Shown here piece by piece: positions 1-5,800 of a DNA stretch of 5,800 bases. The stretch spans positions 1 through 5,800 of the forward strand of contig JBEKFH010000304.1 of the NCBI GenBank assembly GCA_050013415.1, given 5' to 3'. Below the pieces are notes generated by a model, which saw only the letters and a list, made by a program, of their open reading frames with translations, did no database searches and was not told the origin of the DNA. This DNA is from Palsa-506 sp050013415 (GTDB lineage Bacteria; Actinomycetota; Actinomycetes; Streptosporangiales; Streptosporangiaceae). Position 1 is the first letter of the stretch, and each line of letters begins with the position of its first letter. The position numbers were made by a program, and so were the translations under genes.

Positions 1-806
1 CGCATCGGCGTGATGCCCTTCTCCAGGACCGGGCCCTCCTTCAGCTCCCAGCCCGGCAGTGCGAACCGGCGCTGCAGCTCCGCCCAGATCCGGTCATCGG
101 GCCAGGCGCCGATGTCCTCCTCCGGCGGCACCTGCAGGTACAGGCGGCTGACCCGCGGGCTCCGCATGCTGTGCAGCGCGAAGCCTGCCGGGTGGTGGCA
201 GTAGATCAGCTCGTCGGTCGATGGCGGCACGTCGGCCAGGATGCCCAGCCAGGCGTACGGATAGCCGGTCTCCCAGACGGTCCGCAGGCTGGCCGGGATC
301 GCGTCCCGGCAGATGCCGTGGAAACCGTCGCACCCGGCGATCACGTCGCAGCTCACCTCGTGCCGCTCGCCGTCGGCGCTGGTGTAGCGCAGCACCGGCC
401 GGTCCGAGGTGAGCGCGCTGACCTCGGTGCCGGTGACGCCGAACTCGATGGCGCCGCCGGCCGCGAGCCGCGCCGCGATCAGGTCCTTGACCACCTCGGT
501 CTGCGCATACACCGTGACCGTCTGGCCGTCGGCCAGGTCGCGGAAGTCGATGTGCCGGCGTTCCCCGGCGAACTGCAGGTAGATGCCGCCGTGCTCGAGT
601 CCCTGGCGGTCAAGCCGCGCCGCGACGCCGGCGTCGCGCAGGGCAGCCACGCTGCCCGGCTCGAGGACCCCGGCACGCTGCCTGGCCTCGCAGTAGGCGC
701 GGCTGCGCGCTTCCACCACGATCGACTCGATGCCGCGGCGCGCGAGCAGCTGCGAGAGCAGCAGGCCGGACGGGCCCGCGCCGACGATGCCTACCTGAGT
801 GCGCAC
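1..806 (-). CDS. pobA: 4-hydroxybenzoate 3-monooxygenase, 3' end outside the window
   Basis: FAD-dependent aromatic hydroxylase of the PobA family. It converts 4-hydroxybenzoate to protocatechuate using NAD(P)H and O2, feeding the beta-ketoadipate pathway in the cytoplasm. 268 codons are visible, against a family length of about 390. The N-terminal Rossmann motif GAGPSG is at residues 9-14, the ribose-binding Glu at 32, and an RAGVLEPG segment follows at 44-51 (Arg44 matches the FAD contact in PobA). The second FAD motif GCDGFHG is at 158-164. The substrate region ELIYCHHPAGFALHSMRS (199-216) keeps Tyr202, Ser213 and Arg215, equivalents of Tyr201, Ser212 and Arg214 of the Pseudomonas enzyme. 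The start is GTG: an in-frame TAG lies three codons upstream (813-815) and the FAD motif begins within ten residues. No Shine-Dalgarno is evident, so translation probably depends on coupling to the small ORF upstream. The family assignment is firm; activity and cofactor preference are inferred. Confidence 0.93.
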   Translation of the reverse strand, partial: MRTQVGIVGAGPSGLLLSQLLARRGIESIVVEARSRAYCEARQRAGVLEPGSVAALRDAGVAARLDRQGLEHGGIYLQFAGERRHIDFRDLADGQTVTVYAQTEVVKDLIAARLAAGGAIEFGVTGTEVSALTSDRPVLRYTSADGERHEVSCDVIAGCDGFHGICRDAIPASLRTVWETGYPYAWLGILADVPPSTDELIYCHHPAGFALHSMRSPRVSRLYLQVPPEEDIGAWPDDRIWAELQRRFALPGWELKEGPVLEKGITPM

Positions 807-812
807 GGCCGG

Positions 813-941
813 CTAGAGCGGGTAGCGGGCGATGTCGCCGCGGATCGTGACCCAGCGCGTGTCGGTGAAGGCATCCGCGTTGGCGCCGCCGCTACCGGAG
901 CGCGCGCCCGCACGGCAGGCCGGTTCGTCGATAAATGTCAT
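813..941 (-). CDS. Candidate 42-codon small ORF upstream of and coupled to pobA
   Basis: A short ORF starting MTFIDEPACR and ending DIARYPL. I do not recognise the product. In favour of translation: the motif AAGGAG sits 5 bases before the ATG, the best ribosome binding site in the window; third codon positions are mostly G or C; and the TAG stop lies 6 bases before the pobA GTG, which has no binding site of its own. The middle is Gly/Ala/Ser-rich, and the last 17 residues (from TDTRW) look more ordered, with one Trp and several charged residues. There is no signal peptide or membrane segment. It lies inside the predicted pobA transcript, so it could be a small protein, a leader peptide for translational coupling, or simply a ribosome-loading device. 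An earlier in-frame TTG at 1091 is rejected because it falls in the promoter. Confidence 0.45.
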   Translation of the reverse strand: MTFIDEPACRAGARSGSGGANADAFTDTRWVTIRGDIARYPL

Positions 942-946
942 GATCG

Positions 947-952
947 CTCCTT
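947..952 (-). promoter_or_regulatory. Ribosome binding site AAGGAG of the small ORF
   Basis: On the minus strand AAGGAG is followed by 5 bases and the ATG at 941-939. It is a near-perfect anti-16S match, while pobA itself has none. It decides the small ORF start and suggests ribosomes enter here to reach pobA by coupling. Confidence 0.6.
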
Positions 953-1035
953 CATGACGGGCGTGCGTCACCAGGCGGCCATGCTCCGCGGTGGGCAAGG
1001 GGGTCACGACCGGGCCCGGCCGCGCGCCGATGTGC

Positions 1036-1074
1036 GTTCTACGAACAGCAGTTCTACATCCGAACATAGAGAAC
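1036..1074. promoter_or_regulatory. Probable operator of GTTC/GAAC half-sites over the pobA promoter
   Basis: In this AT-richer patch five half-sites cluster within 39 bases: GTTC at 1036 and 1051, and GAAC at 1043, 1062 and 1071 (plus strand). They form a perfect short palindrome GTTCTACGAAC (1036-1046) and a longer one with a 7-base spacer (1051-1065). On the minus strand the parts TGTTCG and TAGAAC occur twice, with and without a 4-base insert (1066-1051 and 1047-1036). The array overlaps the predicted -10 and transcription start, as expected of a repressor site. pobA genes are often controlled by IclR-family (PobR/PcaU-like) regulators that bind repeated sites; assigning this site to that family is inference, since no regulator gene is in the window. 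Confidence 0.55.
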
Positions 1075-1091
1075 CGCGGCGCTGCTGTCAA
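1063..1091 (-). promoter_or_regulatory. Housekeeping-type promoter for the small ORF and pobA
   Basis: On the minus strand a perfect TTGACA (1091-1086) is followed by 17 bases and TATGTT (1068-1063), which fits the consensus of the main actinobacterial sigma factor. The predicted start is near 1056, leaving a leader of about 115 bases before the small ORF and about 250 before pobA. The -10 lies in the GTTC/GAAC repeat cluster, implying repression by steric block. Confidence 0.65.
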
Positions 1092-1235
1092 CGTCTCCGG
1101 TCGCCGCCGTCAGCGGATGCGGCGTGCGGTGCGGGGCTCACGACCGCAGGCTTTTGCGGAGCCGCCAGCACGGCGATCGCGCGGACTCCGCTGCCCGAAT
1201 ACCACTTCACCCGCGACGGCGCGTAAGAATGATCC

Positions 1236-3245
<2,010 letters not shown>

Positions 3246-3251
3246 CCCGCC

Positions 3252-4238
3252 ATGCGGCTCCTGATCCTCTCCGGCAGCGGCGTGCGCGACCTGCTGGGTT
3301 ACCCGGAATGCGCGGGCGTCGTGCGGGCTGCGCTGGCCGCCCGCGCTCGCGGCGAGGTGCATCAGCCGCTGCGGACCATCATCCAGCCGGATGAGGCGGC
3401 GGGCCTGATGGCGCTGATGCCCGCCTACTGGCCTGGCGCGGACCCTGCTTACGGCCTCAAGGCGATCTGCGTCTTTCCTGGCAACCCGGCGATCGGATTG
3501 GACGCGCACCAGGGCCTTGTGGTGCTGTCCAGCACCCGGACGGGCGAGCCACTCGCGGTACTGAACGCCTCGGCGATCACCGAGATCCGAACGGCGGCCG
3601 CGTCAGCGGTCGCCACCGAGCTGCTCGCCAGGGACGACGCGACGGAGCTGGCGATCATCGGCACCGGCGTCCAGGCCGGGGCGCACCTGCTGGCGATCTC
3701 CGCCAGCCGGGCCCTGACGGAGGTCCGGGTGGCCGGCCGGGACCCGGCCAAGGCCGCCGCGTTCGCCGTGCGCATGCAGGCGGAGGTGCGGGTTCCGGTG
3801 ACCGCGCGGCCGTCGGCGAGGGAAGCGGTCGCCGGAGCCGGCATCATCGTCACCGCCACCAGCGCGTCGGAGCCGGTGCTGCGGCGTGGCTGGCTGGCCC
3901 CCGGCACCCACGTCAACGCGGTCGGCGCCTGCCTGCCGCGGGCCCGTGAGCTCGATGCGGCGACCATCGCGGACGCCGCGCTTTTCGCGGACAGCCGCGA
4001 GTCGGTCTGCAGCGAGGCCGGCGACTACCTGCTGGCGCTCGCCGAGGGAGCGATCGGGCCCGGCCACATCAGGGCCGAGATCGGCGAGCTGCTGACCGGC
4101 CAGGCGGCCGGCCGGACCGGCGACGAGGAGATCACCGTCTTCGAGTCCCTCGGGCTCGCCGTGGAGGACCTGGCCGCCGCCGCGTACGTGTACGGCGAGG
4201 CCAGGCGCCTCAGCGCCGGAACATGGGTCGATTTCTAG
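3252..4238 (+). CDS. Ornithine cyclodeaminase/mu-crystallin family oxidoreductase
   Basis: A 328-residue NAD(P)-binding enzyme of the family containing ornithine and lysine cyclodeaminases, archaeal alanine dehydrogenase and mu-crystallin/ketimine reductases. The Rossmann fold carries the nucleotide motif IIGTGVQA (135-142). Family substrate-site residues are present: Arg41 (QPLRT), Lys70 (YGLK) and Arg113 (TEIRTAA). The position that is the catalytic Asp in ornithine cyclodeaminase (in VGGDCPGKTEL) is Cys227 here, in VGACLPRAREL. That resembles the mu-crystallin pattern (VGASRPDWREL), so a ketimine/imine reductase or amino acid dehydrogenase role is likelier than true ornithine cyclodeamination. 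The substrate is unknown. The ATG lies 6 bases after the ftsH stop with no strong ribosome site, so the two genes are probably co-transcribed and translationally coupled. Why such an enzyme is paired with a membrane protease is not clear from the sequence. Confidence 0.87.
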   Translation: MRLLILSGSGVRDLLGYPECAGVVRAALAARARGEVHQPLRTIIQPDEAAGLMALMPAYWPGADPAYGLKAICVFPGNPAIGLDAHQGLVVLSSTRTGEPLAVLNASAITEIRTAAASAVATELLARDDATELAIIGTGVQAGAHLLAISASRALTEVRVAGRDPAKAAAFAVRMQAEVRVPVTARPSAREAVAGAGIIVTATSASEPVLRRGWLAPGTHVNAVGACLPRARELDAATIADAALFADSRESVCSEAGDYLLALAEGAIGPGHIRAEIGELLTGQAAGRTGDEEITVFESLGLAVEDLAAAAYVYGEARRLSAGTWVDF

Positions 4239-4312
4239 CGATTCATTGGGTCCATTCCGCTCATCGGTTTATCCCGCCGAGACTCCTCGCCATATCCCGT
4301 CCAGGCTCCCGA

Positions 4313-4335
4313 CCGCCGGGGGCGCGGCCTGGCGG
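4313..4335 (+). terminator. Possible hairpin terminator after the ftsH operon
   Basis: CCGCCGGG (4313-4320) pairs with CCTGGCGG (4328-4335), one G-U pair included, around a 7-base loop. It lies 75 bases after the upstream stop codon and before the trp promoter, the right place to end the operon. There is no T-tract, and the region is so GC-rich that chance stems are common, so support is weak. The rest of 4239-4364 shows nothing I recognise. Confidence 0.3.
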
Positions 4336-4364
4336 CGGGCGGCAGCCCGGCTGCGGGGCTCCCA

Positions 4365-4394
4365 TTCGCGCGCCGCGGGCCGGGCCGCTAGGCT
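4365..4394 (+). promoter_or_regulatory. Candidate trp promoter giving a leaderless leader-peptide mRNA
   Basis: TAGGCT (4389-4394) fits the TANNNT -10 pattern. TTCGCG (4365-4370), 18 bases upstream, is a poor -35. Seven bases after the -10 begins the ATG of the leader peptide at 4401, so transcription would start at or within a base or two of that ATG and the leader peptide would be translated from a leaderless message. No ribosome binding site precedes that ATG, which agrees. Confidence 0.5.
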
Positions 4395-4400
4395 CACCAC

Positions 4401-4442
4401 ATGCGCGCGAACCGCACCAACGGCTGGTGGCGCCGCCATTAG
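4401..4442 (+). CDS. trpL: trp operon leader peptide, 13 residues, two adjacent Trp codons
   Basis: The ORF encodes MRANRTNGWWRRH followed by TAG. Two consecutive TGG codons at 4425-4430 make ribosome progress sensitive to charged tRNA-Trp. The position fits: 111 bases before trpE, just after a likely promoter, and with the Trp codons at the foot of the first of three mutually exclusive RNA stems. Short leader peptides with tandem Trp codons before trpE are known in Streptomyces and other actinobacteria. Many have three Trp codons; this has two. A random 13-codon ORF with tandem Trp codons at exactly this site is unlikely, and the peptide itself needs no other function. Confidence 0.9.
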   Translation: MRANRTNGWWRRH

Positions 4443-4451
4443 GCGGTGCCA
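4428..4451 (+). promoter_or_regulatory. trp attenuator stem 1:2 (pause hairpin)
   Basis: Bases 4428-4437 pair with 4442-4451 (10 pairs, one G-U) around the 4-base loop ATTA. The 5' arm overlaps the second Trp codon and the end of the leader peptide; the loop and 3' arm contain the stop codon. A ribosome stalled at the Trp codons would cover the 5' arm and free the 3' arm for antitermination. Confidence 0.8.
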
Positions 4452-4485
4452 GGTTCGTGATCCGCGGATCCTGAAGGCGACCGCC
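4442..4485 (+). promoter_or_regulatory. trp attenuator stem 2:3 (antiterminator)
   Basis: GGCGGT (4442-4447) pairs with ACCGCC (4480-4485), and GCC (4448-4450) with GGC (4476-4478), with one bulged G at 4479. This uses the 3' arm of the pause hairpin and the 5' arm of the terminator, so it excludes both. It would form when charged tRNA-Trp is scarce and allow trpE transcription. Confidence 0.8.
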
Positions 4486-4507
4486 CGGCAGCCCGGCGGT
4501 CGCCTTT
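4474..4507 (+). terminator. trp attenuator stem 3:4 (intrinsic terminator)
   Basis: AAGGCGACCGCC (4474-4485) is perfectly complementary to GGCGGTCGCCTT (4495-4506), giving a 12-base-pair stem with a 9-base loop. A short T run (4505-4507) ends the stem; a weak tail is common in GC-rich actinobacteria. It lies inside the trpE leader, so it is regulatory rather than an end-of-gene terminator. A second smaller hairpin (4510-4527, CGTGCCC/GGGCACG, loop GCCC) follows directly. Confidence 0.87.
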
Positions 4508-4541
4508 CCCGTGCCCGCCCGGGCACGCCGGGCCTGAATGC

Positions 4542-4549
4542 GGGAGAGG
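4542..4549 (+). promoter_or_regulatory. Ribosome binding site of trpE
   Basis: GGGAGAGG ends 4 bases before the ATG at 4554, or 7 bases counted from its GGGAG core. It supports that ATG and therefore the long Ala-rich N-terminus of the protein. Confidence 0.65.
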
Positions 4550-4553
4550 CCCC

Positions 4554-5800
4554 ATGCGAGAGGCACCGATAGACCCGTCGCTTGCCGACCTGGCGAGCAT
4601 CGCCAAGGCCGACGCGGCCGCCGACGTCGCGGCCAACGCAGCAGCCGGGGCCAGCGGGGATGTCGCGGGCGGCGCTGGCGTGGCGACCAGCTTCGTGACG
4701 AACGCCGGAATCCGGGTCAGCCGGATCGCGGCCCGGTTCGACCCGGCGCTGGTGGCCGAGATCACCCGCCAGGTCGACGAGCGCCGCGGCGGGGTGCTCA
4801 GCTCCGGGATGGAGTACCCCGGCCGGTACAGCCGCTGGCACGTGGCCTACGTCGACCCCTGCATCGAGATCGTCGCCCGCGGCAGGCGAATCTCCGCCAG
4901 GGCGCTGAACCAGCGCGGCGCGGTCCTGCTCCCGGTCATCGACGCGGCGCTGCGCCGGGCCGGCGACCCCTCCGGCCCGCACCCCGCTAGCCCGCACCCC
5001 GCGGACCCGCACCCCACGGACCCGCACCCCGCTAGCCCGCACCCCGCGGACCCGCACCCCGCCGACGCGGGCATCACCGAGGTGGTCATCCCGGACCCCG
5101 GCCGCTCCTTCACCGAGGAGGAACGCAGCCGCAGGCCCACCGTCTTCTCCGCGATCCGCGAGATCATCGCCGCCTTCGCCGGCCCGGACGAGCACCTCGG
5201 GCTCTATGGCGCGTTCGGCTATGACCTGGCGTTCCAGTTCGAGCCCGTCCGGCAGCGGATCCGGCGCGACGACGCGCAGCGCGACCTCGTGCTGCACCTG
5301 CCCGACGAGCTGTACGTAGTGGACCGCAAGCGGGAGACAGCCCTGCGCTACTCCTACGAGTTCGAGCTGGCCGGCGCCACGACGGAAGGACTGCCGCGTG
5401 CGACGGCGGGCACCCTTCGCGGCGGGACCGGCCATGGGTCATCCGTTCCGGATCCTGACCTTCCGGCCGACCCGGTGCCGGGCTCGTACGCGCGGGTCGT
5501 CGAGCTCGCCAGGGAGCGGTTCGCCCGGGGCGACCTGTTCGAGGTGGTGCCAAGCCAGGTCTTCCACGCCGCGTGCGGCTCGCCCGCCGCGTTCTACGAG
5601 CGGCTGCGGCAGCGCAACCCGGCGCCGTATGAGTTCTTCCTGAACCTGGGCGAGGGGGAGTACCTGGTCGGCGCCTCGCCGGAGATGTACGTCCGGGTGA
5701 CCGGCAGCCGGGTCGAGACCTGCCCGATCGCGGGCACCATCGCCCGCGGCGCCGGGCCGCTGGAGGACGCGGAGAACATCAGGACGCTGCTGGACTCGCG
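4554..5800 (+). CDS. trpE: Anthranilate synthase component I, TrpE(G) type, 3' end outside the window
   Basis: Converts chorismate to anthranilate, the first step of tryptophan synthesis. 415 codons are visible. The sequence follows the TrpE form that in Rhizobium and Streptomyces is fused to a C-terminal glutamine amidotransferase: LSSGMEYPGRY (82-92), GLYGAFGYDLAFQF (216-229), LFEVVPSQVF (328-337), NPAPYEFF (355-362), GASPEM (373-378) and PIAGTIARG (391-399). The first and fourth correspond to regions that form the tryptophan feedback site in other TrpE proteins, so feedback inhibition is likely. Fusion to TrpG is predicted from the type but lies beyond the window. Two oddities: an Ala/Gly-rich extension of about 50 residues before the conserved GIRVSR (52-57), and a repetitive Pro/His/Ala/Asp insert at residues 141-170 in the loop before ITEVVIPDPGRSF. 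The start is chosen for its ribosome site. The leader carries a trp attenuator, so expression should fall when tryptophan is plentiful. Confidence 0.95.
   Translation, partial: MREAPIDPSLADLASIAKADAAADVAANAAAGASGDVAGGAGVATSFVTNAGIRVSRIAARFDPALVAEITRQVDERRGGVLSSGMEYPGRYSRWHVAYVDPCIEIVARGRRISARALNQRGAVLLPVIDAALRRAGDPSGPHPASPHPADPHPTDPHPASPHPADPHPADAGITEVVIPDPGRSFTEEERSRRPTVFSAIREIIAAFAGPDEHLGLYGAFGYDLAFQFEPVRQRIRRDDAQRDLVLHLPDELYVVDRKRETALRYSYEFELAGATTEGLPRATAGTLRGGTGHGSSVPDPDLPADPVPGSYARVVELARERFARGDLFEVVPSQVFHAACGSPAAFYERLRQRNPAPYEFFLNLGEGEYLVGASPEMYVRVTGSRVETCPIAGTIARGAGPLEDAENIRTLLDS
4974..5063 (+). repeat. Six 15-bp tandem repeats inside trpE
   Basis: Six perfect-length units of the form RRCCCGCACCCCRNN encode five-residue units xPHPA: GPHPA, SPHPA, DPHPT, DPHPA, SPHPA, DPHPA. 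Units 1-3 and 4-6 are near copies (a 45-bp second-order repeat differing at three bases), which suggests duplication of a three-unit block. The array is in frame and adds 30 residues in a loop of the N-terminal TrpE domain. Family members such as Rhizobium TrpE(G) have a short non-repetitive stretch here. The copy number may vary between strains. Confidence 0.9.

Larger units (their letters stand above)
942..1235. other. Divergent intergenic region between pobA and ftsH
   Basis: The small-ORF/pobA side holds the promoter, the operator and a roughly 115-base untranslated leader with no recognised structure. The ftsH side (about 1100-1235) has no clear consensus promoter. A TAAGAA at 1224-1229, six bases before the ftsH ATG, could be the -10 of a leaderless transcript, but its last base is off consensus and I see no good -35. 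A GCGGAG/CTCCGC pair (1166-1190) could form a loose hairpin. Confidence 0.5.

Noticed and set aside
942..1091. Extension of the small ORF before pobA to a 92-codon protein starting at TTG 1091
   Set aside because: That TTG is part of the TTGACA -35 element and lies upstream of the predicted transcription start. The internal ATG at 941 has the strong ribosome site.
171..1226. A 351-codon open frame on the plus strand opposite pobA
   Set aside because: It is antisense to clear PobA sequence and runs through the promoter and operator region. The translation matches no family I know.
4342..4356. A GCAGC/GCTGC hairpin upstream of the trp promoter as a terminator or operator
   Set aside because: Only five base pairs in very GC-rich sequence with no T-tract; chance is sufficient explanation.
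4974..5063. CRISPR-like or regulatory direct repeats
   Set aside because: The units are contiguous without spacers, an exact multiple of three, and in frame within trpE, so this is a protein-coding minisatellite.
4269..5435. A 388-codon open frame on the minus strand opposite the trp leader and trpE
   Set aside because: It is the shadow of trpE. Its repeated GVRVRGVRASGVR segment is just the antisense reading of the 15-bp repeats.

Overview
The window is very GC-rich with strong G/C preference at third codon positions. The gene types fit a high-GC actinomycete: an FtsH paralogue with a proline-rich N-terminus, a trpE preceded by a Trp-codon leader peptide, and starts with little or no Shine-Dalgarno sequence. 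I cannot name the species. No mobile element, CRISPR array, tRNA or rRNA is visible.

Layout. (1) Positions 1-941, minus strand: the first 268 codons of a 4-hydroxybenzoate 3-monooxygenase (pobA; its 3' end lies outside the window). Directly upstream is a candidate 42-codon small ORF with a good ribosome binding site, whose stop lies 6 bases before the pobA GTG. (2) Positions 942-1235: a divergent intergenic region. It holds a near-consensus minus-strand promoter (TTGACA-N17-TATGTT) whose -10 and start region are covered by repeated GTTC/GAAC half-sites, a likely operator. (3) Positions 1236-4238, plus strand: a two-gene operon of a membrane FtsH-type AAA+ zinc protease and an ornithine cyclodeaminase/mu-crystallin family oxidoreductase, 6 bases apart. 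(4) Positions 4239-4553: a possible terminator, then a complete tryptophan attenuator: promoter, 13-residue leader peptide with two adjacent Trp codons, pause hairpin, alternative antiterminator and terminator. (5) From 4554 to the window end: the N-terminal 415 codons of a TrpE of the type usually fused to a glutamine amidotransferase. It is interrupted by a 90-bp array of 15-bp in-frame repeats.

The units look functionally separate: aromatic catabolism (4-hydroxybenzoate to protocatechuate), membrane protein quality control with an unexplained partner oxidoreductase, and tryptophan biosynthesis. I saw no clear undescribed multi-gene system. The most informative points are the trp attenuator, the tandem repeat inside trpE, the operator/promoter plus coupled small ORF before pobA, and the substitution at the usual catalytic Asp position in the cyclodeaminase homologue.
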